From: Aurelia coerulea
Taxonomy: Eukaryota > Cnidaria > Scyphozoa > Semaeostomeae > Ulmaridae
DNA: 64,000 nt
Assembly: GCA_039566865.1 (NCBI GenBank)
Contig: CM076955.1
Span: 19,823,501-19,887,500, forward strand
Reading direction: 5' to 3'
This document shows positions 47,501 through 49,155 of the stretch, piece after piece; the first letter of the stretch is position 1, and every line of letters begins with the position of its first letter. The position numbers and the translations under genes are program-made. Under the pieces are notes generated by a model. The model saw only the letters and a program-made list of their open reading frames with translations. It was not told the DNA's origin and ran no database searches.

Positions 47501-49155
47501 CTTTGGGGTTTCACAGGTTCTGGGTTTGCCAATTTTAGCCCTCTAGTTTTGTGTTTTATTTTTAAATCCTACGGGTTTTTGGCATTTTGAGATGTGCCAC
47601 GGAATGCGGGTTCGGCCAATCCACCTTTTCAAGATAAGAGGCGTGAAAGCGGAAGTATTTTGTTGTTTGAGATTTTGCATTTAAAGTCTAAAAACTTATT
47701 CTGCGTACAAAGTTTAGTGTTGAGACAAATTTTCAAATTCATATCTGTCTTTATTTCGAAATTATGGTAATATGAAGAATTTGAATTCATAAGGGTTTTC
47801 ACCATGAAATCGAAGTTTGGACAAAAGTTGTCCAAAGTTTTGATTTCATGGTCAAAGCCCTTATGACTTAAAATTCTTAAAATTGCCATAATTTGGAAAT
47901 AAACACATATATGAATGTGAAAGTTTGCTTTCTTGCTCAACATTGTACGCAGAACAAGATTTTAGCCTCATAAATGCATTATCTCAAACAGCAAAATAAT
48001 TCCGCTTTTGCGCCTCTTATCTTGAAAAGGTGGATTTTTATGCTCGGGTTTCGGGTATTTCGTTAAAAAATTCCTATGTTTTCGGGTTTTCGAAGTTCTA
48101 CAGTCCCTGTAGTTAACCCAGATCGAAAAACCAGCTTTCGAATGCTTAAAACGATACACAGAGTGTCAGTGAAAATGTTTGAAAAAATTGACAAAAATTG
48201 AACATTTTGTTCAGAAGTGCAGCTTTTCGGGTTTTGGATTTTTTGCTTCCGGGTTTTCGGTTTGCGCTAATTTCGGTCTGGGTTTGCGGGTTCCAGTACC
48301 CCTCAAGGCCCTGCAAAGCCCCCTCTACTAGTAACTTTGTTGCAGGCACATTTTTCCAACCCATTTGCTCTCAGGCAGAGAATCTTTGTAATGAGGCCTG
48401 TGGTGTCCCATAGATTTTCCAGTTGTTGATATAGCAAGTATATCAAATACATACCAGCTTTGAAAGATTACCAAGTGTGTCAGGTAGCTTTTCAAGGTTT
48501 GAATTGTCTAACCTCAACCATCTGAGGTTGCCCATGTTACCAACCTTGCCTGGAAATGTGTCCTGAAAAAAAGTTTATCATATTTATTATTGGGGATTTC
48601 TTTTTGATCAAAATTACTTTCTAAGATTTACTTAGAAAGAAAATAAAGAAAATAAAAAGAATGAACAGAACCTTATAAACCAAATGTTGTCTAACTCAAT
48701 CCATAAATCTTGGAAGAAATGTAAAAGAAAATCAATATTTAAACCTGTAAACTGCAAGAAGAAATTTGTGTCCAACTGTTGTAATCATTTCCTGGTTTTC
48801 TAACTTAGTTGCCCATTTCGGGCCTGCCTAAACAAATAATGAACTAGAAGCACGGAAAACAGTGCCAATCTATTAACATATATTTATCTTCGTCGAACTG
48901 AACAGGTTCTGAAATTCTTGTAGGCCCATGCATGCCCTTATTTATATTATATGGCCTAAAAACCAGCCTTGAAAACTTTCCAAATTTCAGTGCCAATGAA
49001 AAACAGTTCCTACAGTTTGGTGAGCCTAACTGACGATAAATTGATTGAAAATTAATCAAAGATGCAAAAATGTGCAATATATTACCTGAAAGTCGTTTCT
49101 CGACAGATCTATTCCCCGAACAAACGGGAGCACTCCCAGTTCCGCGGCGGCCATC
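4944..49155 (-). CDS. FLII: Protein flightless-1 homologue, 53 coding exons
   Basis: Flightless-1 is a gelsolin-superfamily protein that binds actin through six gelsolin-like repeats and binds partners such as LRRFIP proteins through an N-terminal leucine-rich-repeat domain; it acts in the cytoskeleton and as a transcriptional co-regulator. I joined 53 minus-strand exons, all GT-AG with matching phases, totalling 3724 nt including the stop. The start is ATG at 49155 and the stop is TAG at 4944-4946. Landmarks in order are [11 protein letters not shown] near the N-terminus, LRRs to about residue 400, a short basic linker (RLRGRR), [12 protein letters not shown] opening gelsolin repeat 1 near residue 500, [18 protein letters not shown] in repeat 3, [13 protein letters not shown] in repeat 4, [13 protein letters not shown] in repeat 5, and [15 protein letters not shown] plus [11 protein letters not shown] in repeat 6. 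Predicted length is about 1240 residues (human about 1269). Exons average 70 nt and introns about 780 nt. The only oddity in the coding sequence is one surplus base in exon 1. Family assignment is very secure; a few small-exon edges are less so. Confidence 0.96.
5150..5245. repeat. Short tandem duplication in the last FLII intron
   Basis: The word AAGGTCATCTGGTCCCTACT occurs twice, about 40 bp apart, with near-identical surroundings. Confidence 0.8.
5372..5809 (-). pseudogene. LINE reverse-transcriptase 3' end (HFLLHCPQF zinc-like tail) with an internal repeat
   Basis: The frame reads [19 protein letters not shown] and then a second [20 protein letters not shown]. The H-F-L-L-x-C-P pattern is typical of the short domain after the reverse transcriptase in cnidarian-type non-LTR retrotransposons. 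A roughly 93-bp segment (about 5528-5714) is exactly doubled, keeping frame. Fragment only; it lies in the last FLII intron. Confidence 0.7.
6577..7340. mobile_element. Foldback repeat family 'CAAATTTTGTAAAACAAA', copy 1, interrupted
   Basis: Begins near AAGGGCAAATTTTGTAAAAC and ends near GAAATTTGCCCTCGCTT. It is split by a PIF/Harbinger-type element at 6625-7131. Uninterrupted relatives are at about 8827-9064 and 12335-12575. Confidence 0.75.
6625..7131. mobile_element. PIF/Harbinger-type MITE, TAA target duplication, GTTTACAC repeats
   Basis: Termini GACCCCGTTTACACGG and CCGTGTAAACGGGGTC. TAA lies on both sides (6622-6624, 7132-7134). The interior repeats GATCCG and GTTTACAC motifs. The uninterrupted target (CTGATTAAGACAA) is present at about 12372-12384. 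Confidence 0.87.
7383..7894. mobile_element. Mutator-type non-autonomous element, copy 2, 9-bp target duplication
   Basis: Same family as the element at 680. Flanks are ACATCTATG at 7374-7382 and 7895-7903. Lies in the FLII intron between exons 51 and 52, ending about 50 nt from exon 51. Related but truncated sequence occurs near 19930-20120 and 28385-28855. Confidence 0.88.
8456..8826. mobile_element. PIF/Harbinger-like MITE built of CCGTTTTTGT repeats
   Basis: Termini GGCCCCGTTCACACTGCTCC and GGAGCAGTGTGAACGGGGCC are perfect inverted repeats. TGA lies on both sides. The interior is many copies of CTCCGTTTTTGT on one side and its inverse on the other. Open frames here are by-products of the repeat. 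Confidence 0.83.
8827..9064. mobile_element. Foldback repeat family 'GTGAATTCTGTAAAACAAA', copy 2
   Basis: Same family as 6577-7340. Central inverted repeat AATAGATTTCACACCTT against GGTTTGAAATCTATTCTT. Confidence 0.72.
9327..12053 (-). CDS. FLII: FLII exons 45-49: gelsolin-like repeat 5 (residues about 1020-1130)
   Basis: Exons: 11970-12053, 11008-11045, 10632-10694, 10127-10184 and 9327-9416. Translations: [38 protein letters not shown] (across a junction), [27 protein letters not shown] and [18 protein letters not shown]. Exon 45 has another open frame rich in glutamate that could mislead an ORF finder; only the phase-0 frame joins correctly to its neighbours and matches the family. Confidence 0.94.
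11471..11842. mobile_element. Foldback element with about 75-bp inverted ends (AGGGCGCCTACCTTGTAGG)
   Basis: The left end AGGGCGCCTACCTTGTAGGA and right end CCTACAAGGTAGGCGCCCT are inverted. Similarity runs inward through ATTGGTGTCCTGTGACCCAG and its inverse. FLII intron between exons 45 and 46. Confidence 0.83.
12335..12575. mobile_element. Foldback repeat family 'GTGAATTTTGTAAACCAAA', copy 3 (holds the empty site)
   Basis: Uninterrupted copy of the family at 6577 and 8827; contains CTGATTAAGACAA, the pre-insertion sequence for the element at 6625. Confidence 0.75.
12721..12890. mobile_element. MITE family AGACCTTTTAGCTATTCT, copy 1
   Basis: Starts AGACCTTTTAGCTATTCT and ends AGAATAGCTAAAAGGTCT. 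The interior has CGCTCGATCGAAC and CGCTCGATCCAGG. Two more copies lie at 26811-26990 and 42019-42196. Confidence 0.85.
12997..17745 (-). CDS. FLII: FLII exons 39-44: inter-repeat hinge and gelsolin-like repeat 4 (residues about 846-1019)
   Basis: Exons: 17626-17745, 16347-16443, 15683-15825, 13804-13847, 13490-13550 and 12997-13053. Exon 39 reads [18 protein letters not shown], the conserved hinge. Exon 40 reads [19 protein letters not shown]. Exon 41 reads [20 protein letters not shown], then an acidic, glycine-rich loop (residues about 940-957, typical of the family), then FQCVVYFWE. Exons 42-44 read [32 protein letters not shown] and [17 protein letters not shown]. The 1.8-kb intron between exons 41 and 42 holds two foldback elements side by side inside a third. 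Confidence 0.95.
13163..13262. repeat. Fragment of the CCAACATTCC...GGAATGTTGG foldback
   Basis: Matches the core of the complete copy at 17784-17958: CATTCCAGC against the inverse, followed by GGTCTGAAGACTGAACAGAT. Confidence 0.65.
14028..14644. mobile_element. TA-type foldback element ending in TACCGGGTGAGCCAGA
   Basis: Ends TACCGGGTGAGCCAGAAAAA and TCTGGCCCACCCGGTA. The inverted repeats extend inward through AAGTTCCCAC(T)TTTGAAAAT. Confidence 0.85.
14655..15195. mobile_element. TA-type near-complete palindrome ending in CAGGGTGTCCCAAAAA
   Basis: Ends ACACAGGGTGTCCCAAAAA and TTTTTGGGACACCCTGTA. Almost the whole 540 bp folds back, for example GCGGTCGGCCATTTTGT against ACAAAATGGCCGACCGC. 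Abuts the element at 14028-14644. Confidence 0.85.
15327..15490. mobile_element. AAGATGGCGGC foldback MITE, copy 1
   Basis: AGATGGCGGCGAGGAA on the left, TTCCTTGCCGCCATTTTTAG on the right; the arms include AAGATGCATTGCGTTCT and its inverse. The end word resembles a YY1 site. Confidence 0.85.
16203..16260. repeat. Short direct duplication TCAACTCTTGATTGCCTCTTG
   Basis: The 20-base core CAACTCTTGATTGCCTCTTG occurs at about 16206 and 16239, separated by about 13 bases. FLII intron between exons 40 and 41. Confidence 0.8.
17150..17395 (+). pseudogene. LINE reverse-transcriptase C-terminal fragment
   Basis: Reads [17 protein letters not shown], then an in-frame stop, then [19 protein letters not shown] and [11 protein letters not shown] with a stop. 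YRGA-x-x-WN-L and the final SF-x-x-FK are characteristic of the tail of non-LTR retrotransposon ORF2. Opposite strand to FLII, in the intron between exons 39 and 40. Confidence 0.78.
17784..17958. mobile_element. Short foldback element with TAGACTTG ends
   Basis: Nearly perfect palindrome: TGCCCCAAGTCTATCTCTTC against GAAGAGATAGACTTGGGGCA, and GGATCCGCCATT against AATGGCGGATCC. Ends about 40 nt from FLII exon 39's acceptor. Confidence 0.8.
17984..18254. mobile_element. TACCGTAAAAGCTCTATTAAGC family MITE, copy 1
   Basis: The left end TACCGTAAAAGCTCTATTAA and right end GGGGCTTAATAGAGCTTTAA are inverted. Other copies are at 24559-25500, 29845-30244 and 38645-38901, with a truncated one near 43770-44190. 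Confidence 0.83.
18424..19122. mobile_element. TACAGTAAAAACCCGCATAT element carrying an inner hairpin
   Basis: Ends TACAGTAAAAACCCGCATAT and ATATGCGGGTATTTACTGTA, consistent with a TA target. Contains the near-perfect hairpin at 18728-18910. Its right end is about 8 nt from the exon 38 donor of FLII. Confidence 0.83.
18728..18910. repeat. Near-perfect hairpin, arms about 85-90 bp, almost no loop
   Basis: GAAGTTCGGATGCAAAAAAG on the left pairs with CTTTTTTGCATCCGAACTTC on the right, continuing through CACACTGAGGCCTTTCTGAC to a centre at GTGTGACTTACAAGTCACAC. Confidence 0.9.
19131..23610 (-). CDS. FLII: FLII exons 35-38: gelsolin-like repeat 3 (residues about 716-845)
   Basis: Exons: 23523-23610, 21439-21526, 20955-21068 and 19131-19230. 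Translations: [37 protein letters not shown] (spanning a junction), [20 protein letters not shown], and then [20 protein letters not shown]. The [12 protein letters not shown] helix is almost identical to other animal flightless-1 proteins. The donor of exon 38 (GT at 19129-19130) lies about 8 nt from the end of a transposon that fills much of the next intron. Confidence 0.96.
19508..19935. mobile_element. PIF/Harbinger-type MITE with CGATCGCGATCC repeats, TAA target
   Basis: Termini TACCCCGTTTACACGG and CCGTGTAAACGGGGTA. TAA on both sides (19505-19507 and 19936-19938). The interior is dense with GATCGCGATC and GTGTAAACGC. Confidence 0.87.
20123..20932. mobile_element. PIF/Harbinger-like element interrupted by a TA-type foldback
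   Basis: Right end CAGTGTAAACGAGGTC; interior CCTCCTGTTTACACTG. Split by 20236-20846. The left boundary is approximate. Its right end is about 20 nt from the exon 37 donor. Confidence 0.6.
20236..20846. mobile_element. TA-type palindrome ending in TACCGGGTGTCCCAAAAA
   Basis: Ends TACCGGGTGTCCCAAAAAAA and TTTTTTTGGGACACCCGGTA. The arms run far inward (GATTTGGTTGACTCCAGCG against CGCTGGAGTCAACCAAATC; CCAGAGCTTTGGCC against GGCTAAAGCTCTGG). Confidence 0.88.
21108..21183. repeat. 15-bp tandem repeat ATGGCCGAGGAGGGG, 3-4 units
   Basis: Three adjacent units plus a fourth after a short gap, within the intron upstream of FLII exon 37. Confidence 0.9.
22024..22051. repeat. (TTG)n microsatellite
   Basis: About nine TTG units directly beside the TA-type element at 22052. 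Confidence 0.95.
22052..23260. mobile_element. Nested cluster of CCGGGTG-ended TA-type elements
   Basis: Outer ends GCCGGGTGGGTCAAAAAA and TTTTTTAGGTCACCCGGTA. Within it, CTACCTGGTGCGCCAAAATA (22191) is the left end of a second family, also seen at 29190, and 23008-23221 is a third. FLII intron between exons 35 and 36. Confidence 0.65.
23008..23221. mobile_element. 214-bp TA-type foldback
   Basis: TACCGGGTGTCCCAAAATTA on the left, TTTTGGGACACCCGGTA on the right. The arms pair through ATCGCTTGATTG, TGTCCATAAC and GAACCGA. Confidence 0.87.
23717..24123. mobile_element. PIF/Harbinger-type MITE GGCCTAGTTTAAACATCG, TTA target
   Basis: Termini GGCCTAGTTTAAACATCG and CGATATTTAAACTGGGCC. TTA on both sides (23714-23716, 24124-24126). 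Same family as 40971-41297. Ends about 50 nt from FLII exon 34. Confidence 0.87.
24174..26288 (-). CDS. FLII: FLII exons 30-34: gelsolin-like repeat 2 (residues about 616-715)
   Basis: Exons: 26232-26288, 25898-25984, 25574-25602 (29 nt), 24355-24421 and 24174-24233. Translations: [66 protein letters not shown] and [15 protein letters not shown]. Exon 32 must be read in phase 0, where it matches the family's TTKAR-LFAEKI stretch once joined to exon 33. The intron between exons 32 and 33 contains a LINE fragment that sits inside an older foldback element. Confidence 0.94.
24559..25500. mobile_element. TACCGTAAAAGCTC family MITE, copy 2, split by a LINE fragment
   Basis: Left end TACCATAAAAGCTCTATTAA, right end AAATAGAGCTTTTACGGTA. 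The middle (about 24937-25440) is a LINE tail on the minus strand. Confidence 0.8.
24937..25440 (-). pseudogene. LINE 3' end with C-x2-C...H-x4-C motif and poly-A tail
   Basis: Frame 25115-25378 reads [18 protein letters not shown], then [22 protein letters not shown] plus HFILEC is the zinc-like motif of the non-LTR reverse-transcriptase tail. The T-run at about 24937-24950 is the poly-A tail seen from the other strand. Confidence 0.8.
26488..26541. repeat. (TTA)n microsatellite
   Basis: About 17 uninterrupted units in the FLII intron between exons 29 and 30. Confidence 0.97.
26645..26805. mobile_element. AAGATGGCGGC foldback MITE, copy 2
   Basis: AAAGATGGCGGCGAGGAACT against AGTTCCTCGCCGCCATCTTT; directly followed by another MITE at 26811. 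Confidence 0.88.
26811..26990. mobile_element. MITE family AGACCTTTTAGCTATTCT, copy 2
   Basis: Same termini as 12721-12890, sandwiched between two AAGATGGCGGC elements. Confidence 0.87.
26990..27139. mobile_element. AAGATGGC foldback MITE, copy 3 (diverged)
   Basis: TAAAGATGGCAGGCAGGAAT against ATTCCTTGACGCCATCTTTA. Confidence 0.75.
27344..30730 (-). CDS. FLII: FLII exons 25-29: gelsolin-like repeat 1 (residues about 500-615)
   Basis: Exons: 30680-30730, 30296-30342, 29470-29535, 28250-28324 and 27344-27451. Translations in order: [66 protein letters not shown], and then [16 protein letters not shown] followed by [18 protein letters not shown]. These are the family hallmarks: the DCYIV strand, the YWIG strand, and the [14 protein letters not shown] actin-facing helix. 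Exons 27, 28 and 29 are phase 0 and multiples of three. Confidence 0.95.
27632..27998. mobile_element. TTAA-flanked MITE, AGGGGCAGTACA ends (Kolobok or piggyBac type)
   Basis: AGGGGCAGTACA on the left, TGTACAGCTCCT on the right, TTAA on both sides (27628-27631, 27999-28002). Confidence 0.8.
28008..28175. repeat. GGGACGTAGGAAGC / GGTTCCTACGCC foldback fragment
   Basis: CAGGGACGTAGGAAGC at the left and CCCGGTTCCTACGCCTC at the right, with G-runs and GGGCACTT words inside. Confidence 0.7.
28857..29102 (+). pseudogene. LINE reverse-transcriptase C-terminal fragment
   Basis: Uninterrupted frame [59 protein letters not shown] to a TGA. YNLRN, R-S-x-x-FREP-x-LW and FKK-x-IHKY fit the tail of non-LTR ORF2. 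The frame is intact, so the insertion may be fairly young or severely 5'-truncated. Confidence 0.75.
29190..29215. repeat. Left end of a TA-type element, CTACCGGGTGCGCCAAAATA
   Basis: Matches the 22191 family beyond the terminus (AACTATGCACGTTTG). A clear right end was not found; GAAACCCGGGTGGTAA near 29445 is a weak candidate. Confidence 0.5.
29586..29744. mobile_element. 159-bp foldback, TACCTTC ends
   Basis: AATTTGAAATTAAAACATCG pairs with CGATATTTTAATTTCAAATT; TAGAACTGGACAATTATATT pairs with the inverse. Part of one arm is repeated at 29746-29785. Confidence 0.85.
29845..30244. mobile_element. TACCGTAAAAGATC family MITE, copy 3 (most complete)
   Basis: Ends TACCGTAAAAGATCTATTAA and GTAACAGAGCTTTTACGGTA. 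The interior carries the family's GTTAATTTTGATATGGTTCG and TTTGACTCGTAAAATTGTAT. Ends about 50 nt from FLII exon 26. Confidence 0.85.
30932..31120 (-). mobile_element. tRNA-derived SINE, copy 2 (minus)
   Basis: The reverse strand begins GGTGTTGTTGCGCAGTGGTG (A-box-like) and has GGGTTCGATCCCAGGTAG (B box). The rest matches the copy at 43259. It ends in repeats of TTCACC. Confidence 0.82.
31219..37388 (-). CDS. FLII: FLII exons 19-24: LRR cap and basic/charged linker (residues about 368-499)
   Basis: Exons: 37241-37388 (the longest coding exon, 148 nt), 36642-36667 (26 nt), 35884-35943, 32267-32327, 31774-31792 (19 nt) and 31219-31301. Exon 19 reads [16 protein letters not shown] and then [14 protein letters not shown], the end of the LRR domain. 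Exons 20-21 give [16 protein letters not shown], the basic segment of the family, and exon 22 starts [10 protein letters not shown]. Exon 24 reads [18 protein letters not shown], just before gelsolin repeat 1. The 19-nt exon 23 is forced by phase: the better-looking acceptor 16 nt upstream brings a TGA into frame, while the CCCAG acceptor gives EGPQYLKGRRW. That small exon is the least certain part of the model. The intron between exons 21 and 22 (3.6 kb) holds a tandem duplication and a 1-kb transposon. Confidence 0.85.
31530..31660. repeat. Imperfect foldback in FLII intron 23
   Basis: ATTCCTTTGGCAATCAAAAC pairs with GTTTTGATTTCCAAAGGAA; the inner parts are diverged. Confidence 0.6.
32104..32215. 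repeat. Fragment of the GGGGGCACTTGACCAGATTT family
   Basis: GGGGGCACTTGACCAGATTT is close to GGGGGCACTTGACTAGATTT at 57425 and related to 55200. Confidence 0.65.
32589..33600. mobile_element. 1012-bp TAGGGTAGGGTGGGG element with filled/empty site pair
   Basis: Ends TAGGGTAGGGTGGGGTAAC and GTTACCCCACCCTACCCTA-like (TATTACCCCACCCTACCCTA on the plus strand). Absent from the matching point of the adjacent tandem unit (CTTCAACAGAAAATCAAGCG at about 34637), so its limits are known. No transposase frame; superfamily unclear. Confidence 0.87.
34384..34416. repeat. (TTTC)n tract
   Basis: Tandem TTTC units between the two duplicated units. Confidence 0.85.
36040..36390. repeat. Degenerate AAGATTTT/GATTTTCA tandem tract
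   Basis: Imperfect 10-12 bp words around AAGATTTTTGAGATTT recur about twenty times. Confidence 0.75.
37450..37550. repeat. GC-rich hairpin with TATTCGGGCCT arms
   Basis: ATTCGGGCCTCGGCCG pairs with CGGCCGAGTAGGCCCGAAT; the inner arms AGTGAGCTGC and GCAGCTCACT also pair. Flanked by CGTT and AACC. Confidence 0.85.
37615..37860. repeat. Tandem duplication, about 125-bp unit
   Basis: GATGAAGGAATGGGCTACAT and GATGAAGGAATGGGTTACAT head near-identical segments about 125 bp apart. Confidence 0.9.
38173..43708 (-). CDS. FLII: FLII exons 10-18: second half of the leucine-rich repeats (residues about 193-367)
   Basis: Exons: 43657-43708, 43180-43231, 42609-42641, 41882-41965, 41380-41438, 40556-40601, 39536-39591, 38531-38586 and 38173-38257. 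Translations include [22 protein letters not shown] (a 33-nt exon), [57 protein letters not shown] and [19 protein letters not shown]. These line up in order with the flightless-1 LRR block. Most introns interrupt codons, so single-exon skipping would usually break frame. Several introns hold elements listed separately: a SINE, PIF/Harbinger-type and TA-type foldbacks, and LINE tails. Confidence 0.93.
38645..38901. mobile_element. TACCGTACAAGCCCC family MITE, copy 4
   Basis: The left end is shortened (TACCGTACAAGCCCCGG); right end CTTGATAGAGCTTTTATGGTA. Confidence 0.78.
38986..39117 (+). pseudogene. LINE reverse-transcriptase C-terminal fragment
   Basis: [20 protein letters not shown] then [20 protein letters not shown], then a stop. 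GRKGF-x-F-x-A-x-x-x-FN-LP fits the C-terminal tail of non-LTR ORF2. Confidence 0.72.
39120..39408. repeat. GGGGGGAGGGAGTAC / GTACCGCCCCCCGGG element
   Basis: G-rich left and C-rich right inverted ends; related to 55200-55490. Open frames inside are incidental. Confidence 0.65.
39757..40245. mobile_element. 490-bp palindrome reading similar peptides on both strands
   Basis: ACGGGCGACGTGAAGATC pairs with GATCTTCACGTCGCCCGT; TAGCATCAATTAAATGTT pairs with the inverse. The plus frame contains [20 protein letters not shown], the minus frame [20 protein letters not shown]. Confidence 0.85.
40971..41297. mobile_element. PIF/Harbinger-type MITE GGCCTAGTCTAAACATCG, TAA target
   Basis: Termini GGCCTAGTCTAAACATCG and CGATGTTTAAACTGAGCC. 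TAA on both sides (40968-40970, 41298-41300). Shares interior GATCACACGTA and ACATCGTTTTTATGTCGAAT with 23717-24123. Confidence 0.88.
41600..41743 (+). pseudogene. LINE reverse-transcriptase C-terminal fragment
   Basis: [47 protein letters not shown] and a stop. [18 protein letters not shown] fits the non-LTR tail. Confidence 0.72.
42019..42196. mobile_element. MITE family AGACCTTTTAGCTATTCT, copy 3 (opposite orientation, diverged)
   Basis: AGATCTTTTAACTATCCT at the left, CAGAATAAAAGGTCT at the right. Interior CCAGGATCGAGCG matches the inverse of copies 1 and 2. Confidence 0.8.
43259..43454 (+). mobile_element. tRNA-derived SINE, copy 1, 11-bp target duplication
   Basis: AACTTAAAATC at 43248-43258 and 43455-43465 is an exact target duplication. 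The head contains TAGCGCAGTGG (A box) and GGGTTCGATCCCAGG (B box), the internal RNA polymerase III promoter of a tRNA. The tail is ACTTCACTTCACCTTCACC. It is a retrotransposed SINE, not a working tRNA gene. Confidence 0.9.
43770..44190. repeat. Truncated TACCGTAAAAGCTC family copy with an insert
   Basis: Contains TTTGATATGGTTTGGGGAAA, GTGTCGAATTTGTGCATTTG and TTATTAAGCCCCCAATT from that family, separated by about 220 bp of other sequence. Confidence 0.55.
44221..48562 (-). CDS. FLII: FLII exons 2-9: first half of the leucine-rich repeats (residues about 24-192)
   Basis: Exons: 48455-48562, 46841-46912, 46646-46726, 45988-46014, 45763-45843, 45328-45382, 45039-45085 and 44221-44258. They encode LRR-consensus segments such as [61 protein letters not shown] and [14 protein letters not shown]. 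Exon 5 is a 27-nt microexon carrying only DLSHNHLEE, the core of one repeat. Exons 2 to 6 are all phase 0 and multiples of three, so skipping any of them would keep frame; exons 7 and 8 are coupled through phase 1. Introns of 0.2-1.9 kb separate them. The 1.54-kb intron between exons 2 and 3 contains a repeat also found at the left edge of the window. Confidence 0.93.
44507..44812. mobile_element. TTAA-flanked MITE, AGGGGCTCCGTC ends (Kolobok or piggyBac type)
   Basis: AGGGGCTCCGTC on the left, GACAGAGCCCCT on the right, TTAA on both sides (44503-44506, 44813-44816). Confidence 0.83.
47640..48020. repeat. Second copy of the window-edge foldback repeat
   Basis: Shares the order of motifs seen at 1-300 (CATAAGGGTTTT, AAAGCCCTTATGACTT, AACAAGATTTTAGCCTCA, GCCTCTTATCTTGAAA). 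It lies in the FLII intron between exons 2 and 3. The adjoining 47500-47640 and 48040-48310 are rich in CGGGTTTC-like words and resemble 1370-1500. Confidence 0.75.
49086..49155 (-). CDS. FLII: FLII exon 1: start codon and first LRR cap, with one surplus base
   Basis: The exon runs from ATG (49155) to the donor CAG|GTAAT at 49086. The conserved N-terminus reads [16 protein letters not shown] in frame with exon 2, but the ATG lies in another frame: the exon is 70 nt where a multiple of three is needed. Dropping one base between the ATG and GTG gives a start like MAAAETG before VLPFVRG, matching animal flightless-1. The frame of VLPFVRG stays open upstream for roughly 100 nt to a TGA but holds no ATG. 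A sequencing or assembly indel is the simplest reading; a non-AUG start or an unseen upstream exon is possible. The start sits in CCAAGATGGCCGCC, a strong initiation context that also resembles a YY1 site. Confidence 0.85.
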
